From: Chara braunii
Lineage: Eukaryota > Streptophyta > Charophyceae > Charales > Characeae
Length of the DNA stretch: 41,633 nt
NCBI GenBank assembly: GCA_003427395.1
Contig: BFEA01000026.1
Coordinates: 4,898,288 to 4,939,920, forward strand
Reading direction: 5' to 3'
Numbering within the stretch: position 1 is the first letter of the stretch; every line of letters begins with the position of its first letter. The notes beneath the pieces are model-generated. The model did no database searches. It was not told where the DNA came from and was given only the letters and a program-made list of their open reading frames with translations. The translations under genes were made by a program, and so were the position numbers. Of this stretch, positions 32,050-41,633 are shown one piece after another.

Positions 32050-32667
32050 AGACGTACATGCACCCCGTATGGATGCACACGCAATTGGCACGCGTCAGAC
32101 ACGTAAGACAGTGGGCAAACACACTGCGGTCTTCCTGGGGGGCGAAGGAGTGGAAGCTCCTCTGTAAGAAAGACGCGTGGTAGTCCGCTCACACTTTGTC
32201 TTTTACTCAGGATAATGTTGCCGTCTCTTATTTTTTGTCACAGTGACTTCCGAAAGCGTTGACGAGAGGTACAAGCCGTGAACCCCGAGAGAAAGGCGAG
32301 TTCATAAACCCTGACCCCGACCAGTACATGAGCTCCGTTTGCTTCTGAATCAGCCGCTTGTTGCCCCTGATTGCGATTGCTGTCCGCGAAGCAGCCAGAG
32401 TTACTGTACTTGTCAACTCACTCCTCCTTGACCGCGCCATATTCATTTGAGCATCTACAGAACCTCTCTTCCCGAGCTTCCCACCCTTCCACCTACCACA
32501 ACTACCGACCTTTCCCCCCCCTCAAAATTCAAATTTGCATGTCTAAACAGAACCCATCTACCTGTCCTGCAAACGCGGGTAAAACTCGAAGACGAACCGT
32601 CGGTTTACATCTCAAAGCCCCACCGCATCTCTTCTATCTCCCCGACAATCCATACGAGCCAACGACC
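32050..32667. other. No recognised gene
   Basis: Unrecognised DNA between microsatellites. The 180- and 173-codon frames that begin here (32371 and 32447) run through the GA tract and have no domain. Confidence 0.4.
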
Positions 32668-32676
32668 GAGCGAGCG

Positions 32677-32732
<56 letters not shown>
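32668..32732. repeat. (GCGA)n then (GA)n microsatellite
   Basis: Starts with three GCGA units and continues as GA. This mirrors the CTCG end of the tract at 32033-32045 in opposite orientation. Confidence 0.97.
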
Positions 32733-32735
<3 letters not shown>

Positions 32736-32913
32736 GTGTTTTTGCACTTTCGTCCCCTCCCCGTTCCTCCCGTCCAACCCAGGAACAATCAGGTGCCACA
32801 TTTCGTGGGGAGGGGAGGACAACAGATCGGCCCGGATTAGACCAGGGTCTTTTTTCTGCTTTGTGTTATTACGGATATCAAATTGGGCAAGGGATGCCGG
32901 AGACGTCGTATGA

Positions 32914-32963
32914 ACCAGGGGTCTGGTCCCACCTGCGGCCGTTGAGTTTAGATTCCTCAACGG
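32914..32963 (+). repeat. Probable left terminus of the Harbinger-like transposon
   Basis: accaggggtctggtcccacc followed by tgcggccgttgag matches the 170-bp foldback termini (ccaggggcc, then gtcccactagcag, then cgttgag). The subterminal palindrome is kept as CCGTTGAG/CTCAACGG (32939-32946 with 32956-32963) with a changed outermost pair. The reversed counterpart is not found downstream, so the right end is lost or too diverged. A weaker look-alike (gagtctagtcccacgg) is at about 33382. Confidence 0.55.
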
Positions 32964-33599
32964 TGTGACACCCCGAAAGCATTAAATAAATCTGAAAAAT
33001 GCATTTCAGGCATTTTTTGTGAAAATCACAGATCGTTTTGTCGATTTTAAGAAAAAGAAAGGGAACGTTGTCTTTATGTCGAGGAAATTTTCTGTGGGTG
33101 GACGCGGTCAGAATAGCGGCCGTTGTGAGTTCCTTAATGTCCTTATGTGGTCCACATTCATCTGTTGGTACGTGATGTGGAAACACTGCATTTTCCGTGG
33201 CTCCCTCCTCCTTCGGGCCCCATTCGTGGAGGGGCTTAAAACTAAAGCGATTTGTAACAGTTCCAATAATGTCGTCCAGCTTCATACGCGAGACCTATTC
33301 GGCTTTCGTGGCATTGTGCACTCCCGTTAGGTGCATTTTCGTGGTTGTGTCTTGGGCCCGAAGTGGTGACGCTGTCAAAAGAGTCTAGTCCCACGGATAG
33401 GTGTTTGTGCTTCCTTAGACAAAATCCGATTCTGCCAGACAGTACGGACGTCGCGGAAGCTAGTGTGCATGCGCTGCGGCTCGTTGTGGGAGAATAAGCA
33501 GCAACAGTAAAGCCTCACGCCGGCCGGCCGCAGCGCACGTTATGGACATGCTGTATGTCTAGGGAGGGTCTTCATTGCGGTGTTTGGAGGGCGACCGTC

Positions 33600-33700
33600 C
33601 TAGGGGGTGGTGGAGCAGGGGTGTGGTCGGGGGTTTGGTTGGTTGGGGGTGGGGGGGGGGGGGGGTTCGGTTGGTTGGGGGTCGGGGGTTCGGTTAGCCC
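33600..33700 (+). other. G-rich leader upstream of the transposase
   Basis: Multiple runs of three to fourteen G separated by tt or ttcggttggtt lie directly before the transposase start. The strand could form G-quadruplexes. Confidence 0.75.
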
Positions 33701-33712
33701 ACATTTCGAGAA

Positions 33713-35086
33713 ATGGGGAGAAGAACACGAAGGCTGATAGACAATGCCATTCTTGCTGTGCTTGCTTGCGCGAGACAGATGGAGGAGGATGCATGGACCC
33801 TGTTTAATTTCATATGGGACAGGGGTGGCAGGCATGGGAATCGTTGTGGAAGCCGGGGGTTGGCGACAACTTGTGTACTGCAGAAACGTTCCCGAGCACG
33901 TAGGTGTGACATCTTGTGGCAATGGCCTGCAATTGTTCAAACCACCGGCATCCTTGCTCGGTCGCCACCCCGATGGTGGGTCATGCGTCGTTCTGCGGGG
34001 TTGTGGAAGGACCTGGAGATCATCGACGATGCAGAGGACGATTATTACGAGAGTCTTCTTCGCATGAGGAGGTCAACCTTCAACCGGCTGTTGCGGAAGG
34101 TGCGTCCCCTTCTGGAAAAACAGACTACGAGATATCGCAAGCCATTGCCACCAGCCCAGCAGCTGGCGTACGCACTACATCGGTGATCCCACGGGGACTG
34201 CCATAGTCACAGCACGTCCGCTTATGGCATGGGGAAGACCAGTGGTCTCCGTGCTGTGCAAGACGTGGCAAAGGCAATTCAAATGAGTTACCCGAATGTT
34301 GTCGGATTCGGTTCATATGTGGACCGCAACATCCGAATGCAGAAGTTCAAGGACCTCGGGTTTCCGAACTGTTGGGGTTGCATCGACTGCACCCATTTCT
34401 TCGTGGACAAGCCACGCCGACGTGACGGTGATGCTTACTGCTCTGGCAGACATAAGCGGTTCTCCATTGTCGCACAGGTTGTGTGCGACTCGGAAACGCG
34501 CATCCTTGACTTCTGCTTTGGTTTCCCGGGGACAGTTGCGGACGGACGGGTTCTGCGAAACACATCTTTGTTCTGCAAGGCTATTTCGGGTGAGATTTTT
34601 GCAGAAGATCCCGATGATCCAACGAGGGAGGAAAGGCCACTCATTCCGGGAGTCCCATATGGATACCTTCTCGGGGATGGCGGATACCCCGCATTGCCCT
34701 GGCTGGTGACCCCGTATGGGCATCATCAGGCCGTTCGCCGGATCCACATTTTCGATTCATTGCACAAGATAGTCCGATTTGTGATAGAACGTACGTTTGG
34801 TGTCTTCAAACAAAGGTTCCAAATCTACTTCCGGCAGCAAGTGACCGATCTGGACTGCGCAGGGGACGAGTTTGCGGCTTGTTGCATCCTGCATAATCTG
34901 CTACTTGAATGGGGTGACTTTCTTCCGGAAGAAGAAGACGTGGACGATCTTCAAATGCCTGTCGACCCTTTTCCCTCACCCGCGAACCACGGTGCTCCAT
35001 GCATGCCCGGCGGGAACCTGGTCCGTGATGCGCTATCCTTGGAGGTCTGTCGTTTGTACGATGAGCGCCTGAGGAGACGTGCTTAG
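33713..35086 (+). pseudogene. PIF/Harbinger-type DDE transposase, disrupted
   Basis: The product would cut and paste a transposon with short inverted ends. The first part (33713-34186) contains the N-terminal recognition region, ending in the helix-rich segment RRSTFNRLLRKVRPLLEKQT. The second part (34229-35086, 285 codons) is the catalytic domain. Counting from its first Met, D53 lies in WGCIDCTHFFVD, D105 in GTVADGRVLR, D150 in LLGDGGYP and E187 in IERTFGVFKQRF, all hallmarks of the DDE_Tnp_4 family. D150 and E187 are 37 apart and with D53 are the likely acidic triad. The parts share one reading frame. Between them lie a TGA (34184-34186) and, by comparison with the family's TG-T-A linker, a one-base gain near 34187 and a one-base loss near 34202. 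The catalytic residues look intact, so decay is recent. Family certain; exact start uncertain. Confidence 0.92.
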
Positions 35087-35218
35087 AGCACTCACCGTCT
35101 TGGAAAGCCGCAGGTGGAGTAGGTGGAGTTCCCGTTCATCCAGCCAACGACGGACAGGCTGAGCTGTACACTGATACCATCAACTTTAGCAAAGAAGGAA
35201 CGCTACTGTCTCGGAGCC

Positions 35219-36040
35219 ATGGCTGGGCAGGGAGGACCACGGATGGGGTGCTTCATTGATCCAATGTCCGACAGAGGGAGTGATGCTGACTACACGAGCT
35301 TGCAGACTGACATGGTGCGCGATCTGGACAGGTCCCAAGCAGAGCTGTCTACGCTTCACCGATTTCTAATATAACGGGGGGACAATATAACGGTCACCAT
35401 ACAGGATGGGAGTGAGCGGTTGGAGAGTGGCAGCGCTCGTCGGTGGGCAGGGTTTGTCATGAGAAGGTTGAGGGATAGCCGCACGAGAGTGACGGGATGG
35501 ATTGGCTATGTCGTGCAACAGTACATTGGGTGTAGACAGCTGTACGAAACTAGAAGGTTACTCCTTGAGAGTAGACAACAGCAATATGAAACTCAGTCGT
35601 CACTGCGGCGGGCGGAAACTGCACGGCAAGACGCTGTCATGCGTTGTGAGGCAGCAGAGAGAAGGTTGCGGGAAGCAGAATCGCAAGCAGCATTAGCATG
35701 GTGATTTTGTGATGACGTGATTTATGGAGGGGACGCTGGAGGGGATGTTGACGGTCTGTGCAAGGACTTGAGTGCTGTGGATATAGACGGGGCCAAGCAG
35801 TCACGAGAAGACAAAGGGAAGGCGACGGTCGTCCATGAGTCCACCGGAGATGTACTTTCTTCGTCGGAATCAAGTGGATGTTGTGATGGCTGCTCAGCCT
35901 TGCTGCTTCGTGTGGCCGAGCTGGAGCGGGACGTATCTACTTTACAGTTCGTGAATGAGCTGCACCAGCAAGGTCCTGCGTTTTGGGAGGAGGTTTTTGC
36001 GGATGTAGATATTCAGCTTCCTGCGGGGAAGACAACGTAG
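35219..36040 (+). pseudogene. Second ORF of the Harbinger-like transposon, coiled coil, disrupted
   Basis: In the same frame as the transposase, beginning with an ATG in a good context (gccATGGCT) 133 bases after its stop, a frame runs to TAG at 36038-36040. It contains two in-frame stops (TAA 35372-35374, TGA 35702-35704). The middle is a long Arg/Glu/Gln-rich heptad-like segment (ETRRLLLESRQQQYETQ, AERRLREAESQAA). Near the end is a CCDGC motif followed by a second short amphipathic helix (LLLRVAELERDVSTLQ). PIF/Harbinger elements usually carry a second, Myb/SANT-like protein that helps nuclear import and DNA binding. I cannot identify the three Trp-type positions of such a domain here, so the role is inferred from position only. 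The frame ends three bases before a GA microsatellite. Confidence 0.6.

Positions 36041-36042
<2 letters not shown>

Positions 36043-36123
<81 letters not shown>
36043..36123. repeat. (GA)n microsatellite
   Basis: About 81 bp of pure GA directly after the second ORF of the Harbinger-like element. It may mark where the transposon's right end was lost. Confidence 0.98.
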
Positions 36124-36126
<3 letters not shown>

Positions 36127-36959
36127 CCTGGGCACTGAGCCTGAATCGCATATACGGCCTCGAACTCCTGACCGACCGTTTACGAAAATATTGTTGGACT
36201 AACGGCAATATACTGCCAATATGTATCCGGGCAGGATCTGAGGCGGCCTCCAACATTGGACCTGCCGTTTCTAGAGCTACCGTCGGACTACCGGATTTTT
36301 CAAGAACGTTGTCTACTGTCACACTGCATGTATCTCGGTAGGATAAGAGGCTAGCAACTTTGGACCTAGGAATTTCCTAACAATTAGCAGATAGCGATGC
36401 CGACGGATTAGGATGTCAGATGAGTGACTTCAGCATGACTTTAAGGTAGACCGACGAACTGAACAGTAAAATAGGACTGAGAAAAATAGAACTACGGAAG
36501 CATGGCCGCGGGTTGGATATGCGGCCCCAACGATTAAATTCGACATGCTATTTAACTAACTGTGACGATCTAGCCAGTCTTTTGGATCGAGGTTCGAAGG
36601 GAACCCCCCTGACGAGGATCGGTTGGCTACCGATCGAAACGCGGCGTAGGGGGAAGTCGCTGGAGTGTAGGTGGAGACTGGCACTGATGTGCCATGTATA
36701 TGATTTCGTATGCTGACAGGAAGGAAGGACACGTGTCTCTTCCCTCTATGTGAATGTACGGAACTTGTGTGCATGAGACCTGGTACGTGGGATGCATGAG
36801 ACCAAGTACGAGGTGAGATTTATCCAAACAAGAGGAGTGCGGCGATAACCGATCGGGAAGGACACCTGGAATGGTGGTCGCTTTCATCTACGGACTAATC
36901 GGATAGCTGGTACTATCTGGGTGCGGTACACGGGGATAGTGTACGGGAACAGTTAGACT
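36124..36959 (+). other. Probable untranslated leader of the downstream retroelement-like gene
   Basis: There is no convincing frame; the longest is 67 codons. A pair of small direct repeats (gcatgagacc at 36770 and 36792) lies near its end. An in-frame TAG (36954-36956) stands directly before the ATG at 36960. I see no LTR or TIR that would define the 5' boundary. Confidence 0.4.
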
Positions 36960-39332
36960 ATGGGGTGTTACACGTGCGGGCAGGATGGCCACTTTGCACG
37001 GGATTGTCCTCAACGCGCTGGAGCGACGTCTTCCAATAACAATGGGAACGCCGGGGGAGGTTACCCCAGGTATAACGGGATGACGTGGCAGCAGAGGAAA
37101 GATATGGAGGATATCAGTTGGATGAGGGAGCTATGCTCAGAGATTGCTTGGGAGAGGAAGGATAGGGAGGAATGGTAGAAGGAGGAAGAACGTCAAAAGA
37201 ACGAAGAAGACCGACGGAAGAGAGAAGAGGAGCTACACCGTCAACAGAAACTCGAGATCGATAGACAAGGGGAGATTCGAGACGCTCGACTGATGGCTGC
37301 CATGACGTCACAACTGAAGACCCTGCACGAGAAGCTGACAGGACAGATGGATGTGGTGAGAGCTAAGTTGCAAATTAGAGATACGAAACGAGAAGACATT
37401 GGGAAACTAAGGAGCGAGGTGATTGAACTCGAGGCGGAATTAGCGAAGGAGGACAGTCCTGAGAAGTAGAGAGAGGAAATCCGACAGAAGCTTGCGCAAT
37501 TGAGAAATTTGAAGGAAGAACGGGACACAGAACGCGCTAGGAAGAAGGTGTTAGAACAGGAGGTGGAGTGGGAGATAGAACAGACCAGGAGAGAGCTCGG
37601 ACAAGAGGATGATCCCTCTGCTCCTTCATCTTCATCTCGACCACCTAGAAGACAGCGGACGGGGACACCTATCACACCTTCTAGACCTCCTTGACCTCGG
37701 CGGGTTAGACAACCCAACCTGGGGATTCGTATAGATGAACCGGCAAATCCACTCACTCCTAGGACTCACTCTCACGCTAAGAAGACGGTAGTGATGGACA
37801 CCGAGAAGCTGTTGGCGGGATGGAGAGACATCACGACGGATGGTACGTCGACGAACGTTGTGGACTACTGTATGAGTATGAGGAGCTTTTTGCGTACGAA
37901 ATCTATGAGCGAACTGCAGTGTCTGTGTACTGAGGAATGCATCACTTACACTACGCGCGACAAGGCAATTAAGGAACTGATTAGGGCCCGTATGCATGAG
38001 GTGGTCCTTCTGAACACGGGACCGGATGCCAGAGACGAAGAAACGACTCCGGAGAGAGATCCAGACTTGATGGAGGCTTGACACGTGGACCTCGATCGGG
38101 CTTGGGCAATCTGGGATTCGCTCGTGATATTTAGACAAAGGACTAATGACCGGGCTCTAGGTAATCAGATTGACACTGCGCTTAGACTCACGCTAGTGAT
38201 TCTCACACTTCATGGAGCCTTACCGTGGGCCGAGAGATTTCGCGATCTTTGGGAGGATCAGAATATCGTCTGGGATAACCCTGCACACTGTGTATATGCA
38301 CTGATCTCTACTAGATGCCGTAAGATCTACATTGAGCGCACCAGTAGAGAACTTCACTTTAGATGGAGGGAGCATCTAGCATGCACGAAAGGGAGGGAAT
38401 ATAAATGTCAGCCACTGTACCAATGGCTACGGAAAGTAGGCACAAATGATTACGTCGCGATTCCGCTGACGGCTGTGGAAAATGACGACGATAATCTGAA
38501 AAAGATCGAACGTTGTCTGATTAGAAGGTGGTCTCCGAATCTTAACCTCCACAATAGGAATCCCCCTCAACCGAAGAGACGAAAGAAGAGAAAAGGGAAA
38601 AGAGAGAGGAAAGGGAGGGGATACGCTTGGGAAAAGCAAGGTAGTATACTGAGATTCGTCGACAACTCCGGACGGATGTCACCCTATCTGACCGAATGCT
38701 TGGAACAAGCAATTAAGGGAGGGACGAAGAATCTACGCATCACATGTAGAGGTGATATCTGGTGCGAAGATTGGAAGGTCCTGAAACGGAGATTCGGGAT
38801 GTCGATGATCGAGATGCTAGGGAAACGCTGCCTTCTAAAAGATGGGAAGAAACTCATTGAGCAAGGAGGAATACTCACCATCAAAGATCCGTCGGAGTCC
38901 GTCACCTTTCCTACCAAGATCAGAAGAGATTTGTTGTTATTGCTAACTCAGCCCTGGCGCAGGAAGCTGCTGTGGAAAAAACATGAGCACGAGCTTACTT
39001 ACATGTACCAAGCAACTAGAGGTTTCGATAAGATGAGTAGACAAAGAATGCGGACCATCATAGCACGGATTCTAAATGAGAAACTGGGTATTAATATGAG
39101 AAAGAGGATTACTGTGAAGATACCTTATGATGACAGGGTAGATAGGAAGGAAGTTGAAGATATTGCTAAATCACTCGTTGCAGATCTAAGGATGAGTGAG
39201 GTGATCACTAACATCGTACGAAGACATATTCGCATTGTCTGGAAGAAGAAACAGACGGTTGGCGCTCTGCTTCACAACCATCGGGAGTACGCACGCTCGA
39301 ATGGTAGCATCTGCAATTGCGCAGATAGCCCA
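36960..39332 (+). pseudogene. Retroelement-like polyprotein: CCHC knuckle, coiled coil, GIY-YIG domain; four stops, 3' truncated
   Basis: One frame runs for 791 codons from the ATG at 36960, with stops only at 37176-37178 (TAG), 37467-37469 (TAG), 37692-37694 (TGA) and 38079-38081 (TGA) and no frameshift that I can see. In order: a zinc knuckle C-x2-C-x4-H-x4-C (36966-37007); a Gly/Asn-rich linker; a long Glu/Arg/Lys coiled coil (about 37100-37610); a Ser/Pro linker; a helical segment; a GIY-YIG domain (38289-38553); a Lys/Arg-rich stretch (about 38571-38622) resembling a nuclear localisation signal; and a further domain of about 220 residues that ends abruptly in CNCAD at about 39315-39332. 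A CCHC knuckle with coiled coil is gag-like. GIY-YIG endonucleases are the hallmark of Penelope-like elements, and forms with the nuclease before the reverse transcriptase (Naiad/Chlamys type) are known in green algae. The reverse transcriptase itself is absent here, so that assignment is an inference. Confidence 0.75.
38289..38553 (+). other. GIY-YIG endonuclease-like domain with altered YIG motif
   Basis: Sub-feature of the polyprotein. CVYALIST stands for the GIY motif, KIYIERTSRELHFRW for the YIG motif and following Arg, then EH, then the catalytic-type Glu in KKIERCLIRRWSPNLN with the closing Asn. The Gly of YIG is Glu (GAG). One G-to-A change from GGG would explain it, which fits the nonsense mutations around it. 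The fold call is good; activity is unlikely. Confidence 0.8.
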
Positions 39333-39557
39333 ATATTTATTTATTTTTCAATTTTTCATTTTTTTTTGTCACTCACCCAAAACCGTCCACCCCAATTTTT
39401 ATTTTTATTTTCTTTTTTGTACAGGGTGGTAGTGGTCGACGTGCGCAGGCGGTGCGAGTGCGCCCCCGCCTGGCACTGGCGCGGCCGCGTGTAACTCAGC
39501 CGCGCGGCCTTGGCCGCAGTCGATGCGGCGGCGGCCACGGCCGAGGGGGACACATAA
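39333..39557. other. Junction region: T-rich, then GC-rich
   Basis: Similarity to the protein frame ends at about 39332 and T-rich DNA follows (39338-39420). A GC-rich block (39430-39545) with repeated ggccgcg/cgcggcc-type words comes next. The frame stays open to 39494 by chance. I cannot assign a family. Confidence 0.5.
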
Positions 39558-41633
39558 CTCCCCTCTCCTCTTCTCTTTTGTTCTCTCCTTTTCTCTCCTC
39601 TTCTCTTCTCTCCTCTCCTCTCCTCTTCTCTCCTCTCCTCTCCTCTCCTCTCCTCTTCTCTTCTCTTCTCTTCTCTTCTGTCCTCTCCTCTCCTCTCCTC
39701 TCCTCTCCTCTCCTCTTCTCTTCTCTTCTCTCTTCTCTCCTCTTCTCTCCTCCTTTCCTTTCCTGTCCTCTTCTCTTCTCCTCCTCTCCTCTTCTCTCCT
39801 CTTCTCTCCTCTTCTTTTCTCTTCTCTCCTCCTCTCCTATTCTCTTCTCCTCTTCTCTTCTCTTCTCTTCTCTCTTCTCTTCTCTTCTCTTGTCTTGTCT
39901 TCTTTTCTCTTCTCTCCTCTTCTCCTCTTCTCCTCTTCTCTCCTCTTCTCTCCTCTTCTCTCATCTCATCTCCTCTTCTCTTCTCTCCTCCCCTTCTCTT
40001 CTCTTCTCTTCTCTCCTCTTCTTTTCTCTCCTCTCCTCTTTTCTTTTCTTCTCTTCTCTACTCTTCTCTTCTCTTCTCTTCTCTTCTCTTCTCTCCCCTC
40101 TCCTTCTCTTCTCTTCTCTCCCCTCTCCTTCTCTTCTCTTCTCTCCCCTCTCCTTCTCTTCTCTTCTCTTTTCTCCTCTCCTCTCGTCTTCTCTTCTCTT
40201 CTTCCGTCTTCTTTTCTCTCCTCTCCTCTTCTTTCCTCTTTTCTCTTTTTCCTTTTCTCTTCTCTTCTCTCTTCTCGCTTCGCTCTTCTCCTTTTTTCTC
40301 TCTTCTCCTCTGTTCTCTCTTCTCTTTTGTCTTCTTTCTTGTCTCTTCTCACTTCTCTTCTCTCTTCCCCTCTCTTCTCTCTTCTCATCTTCTCTTCTCG
40401 TTTTCTCTTCTCGTCTTCTCTTTTCTTCTCCTCTCCTCCTCTCCTCTCCTCTCCTCCTCTCTTCTCTTCTCTTCTCTTTTCTTTTCCCTCTTCTCTTCTC
40501 TTTTCTCTCTTCTCTTCTCTCTTCTCTTCTCTCTCCCCTCTTCTCTTTTCTCTTCTTTTCTCTTCCCTCTTCTCTTTTCCCTCTTCTCTTCTCTCTTCTC
40601 TTCTCTCTTCCCCCTTCTCTTCTTTTTTCCTTTTTTCCTCTTCTCCCTTCCCTCTTCCCCCTTCCCTCTTCTCGCTTCCCTCTTCTCCCTTCCCTCTTCT
40701 CTTCCGTCTTCTCTTCTCTCCTCTCTCTTCCCCCTTCTCTCTTCCCTCTTCCCTCTTCCCTCCTCTTCTCTTCTCTTCTCTTCTCTTCTCTTCTCTTCTC
40801 TTCTCTTCTCTTCTTGTCTCTCCTCTTCTCTCCTCTTCTTTCCTCTCCTCTTCTCTGCTCTCCTCATCTCCTTTTCTCTTCTCTTCTCTTTTCTTCTCTT
40901 CTCTTCTTTCCTCTCCTCTCCTCTCCTCTTCTCTTCTCTTCTCTCCTCTCCTCTCCTCTTCTCTCCTCCCCTCTCCTCTCTTCTCCTCCTCTTTTCTCTC
41001 CTCTCCTCTCCTCTTCTCTCTCTTCCTCTCCTCTCCTCTTCTTTTCTCTCCTCTCCTCTCCTCTTCTCTCTCCTCCTCTCCTCTCCTCTTCTTTTCTCTC
41101 CTCTCCTCTTCTCTTCTTTTCTCTTCTTTCCTCTTCTCTCCTCTTCTCTCCTCTTCTCTCTCCTCTTCTCTCCTCTTCTTTCCTCTCCTCTCCTCTCTTC
41201 TTCTTTTTTCTTCTGTTCTCCTCTTCTCTTTTCTCCTCTCCTCTTCTCTCCTCTCCTCTCCTCTCCTCTCCTCTCCTCCTCTCCTCTCCTCTCCTCTCTT
41301 CTCCTCCCCTCTTCTCTTCTCTTTTCTTCTCTCCTCTCCTCTTCTCTTCTCTTCTCCCCTCTTCTTTTCTCTCCTCTTCTCTTCTCTTCTCCCCTTTTTT
41401 CCCCTCTTCTCTCCTCTTCTCTCCTCTTCTCTCTTCTTCTCTCCTCTTCACATCTCTTCTCTTCTCTTCTATTCTCTCCTCTTCTCTCCTCTTTTCCTCC
41501 TCTTCTTTCCTCTTCTCTTCTCTTCTCTCTTCTCTCCTCTCCTCTTCTCTTCTCTCCTCCTCTCTCTTCTCCTCTCCTCTCCTCTCTTCTCCTCTCCTCT
41601 CCTCTCCTCTTCCCTCCCCTCCTCTCCTTTCCT
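39558..41633. repeat. 2.1-kb polypyrimidine tract, (CTCTT/CTCCT/TTCTC)n
   Basis: Almost every base is C or T on this strand; only scattered A or G occur (for example near 39680, 39893, 40277 and 41450). The units are mainly 5-mers in irregular order, with some longer regular blocks such as three copies of ttctcttctctcccctctcc (about 40086-40153). The tract continues past the window edge. The very long minus-strand frames of K, R and E residues are artefacts. Confidence 0.99.

Noticed and set aside
32371-32968. Plus frames of 180 and 173 codons
   Set aside because: Both run through a GA microsatellite and overlap the transposon terminus. No domain.
39558-41451. Minus-strand frames of 140-202 codons rich in K, R and E
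   Set aside because: They are the translation of a polypyrimidine tract, which contains no stop codon on the complement by composition alone.

Overview
The window looks like a gene-poor, repeat-saturated stretch of a large eukaryotic nuclear genome. There are no operons, no dense coding and no convincing complete host gene. Microsatellites, homopolymers, tRNA-derived SINEs, foldback DNA elements and remains of two protein-coding transposable elements fill it. The SINE promoters, the PIF/Harbinger transposase and the combination of a CCHC zinc knuckle with GIY-YIG in one element fit a green-lineage genome. A streptophyte alga such as Chara is my best guess, but that is inference and not proven here. 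Two runs of N (17715-18043, 30646-30771) and one single N (31962) mark assembly gaps in low-complexity DNA.

Layout. 1-4070: a (TC)n(AC)n tract, then unrecognised DNA. 4071-4898: ten hairpins with one conserved loop and ten different self-complementary stems, followed by degenerate repeats and a possible LTR end with a primer-binding-like site (5491-5510). 5511-8200: mostly unrecognised DNA with an (AT)n tract and two strong hairpins. 8200-24100: many SINE copies of several body types that share one 3'-terminal hairpin domain, a hAT-like nonautonomous element with an exact 8-bp target duplication (11746-12309), tandem duplications, a 170-bp foldback element (18453-18622), and two adjacent copies of a longer foldback element, one with a SINE inside (21701-23304). 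24100-28200: the least repetitive part, with a TATA/RY-like motif pair and weak coding-like stretches. 28200-32740: another 170-bp foldback element, strand-switching microsatellites, tRNA-Arg-like SINEs, and two copies of a small element, one with an exact 8-bp target duplication.

32914-36040 is a decayed PIF/Harbinger-type transposon: a terminus like those of the 170-bp foldbacks, a G-rich leader, a broken DDE transposase and a second coiled-coil ORF in the same frame. 36960-39332 is one 791-codon frame with four stops. It encodes a CCHC knuckle, a charged coiled coil, a GIY-YIG nuclease-like domain and a further domain cut off near a CxC motif. The window ends in a 2.1-kb almost pure pyrimidine tract.

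How the parts relate. The Harbinger-like transposase is a plausible past source of mobility for the foldback elements, because termini and a subterminal palindrome match. The SINEs would need a LINE-type partner that recognises their shared 3' hairpin; no such partner is in the window. The strongest candidates for something undescribed are the covarying hairpin array at 4071-4898 and the covarying SINE 3' hairpin.
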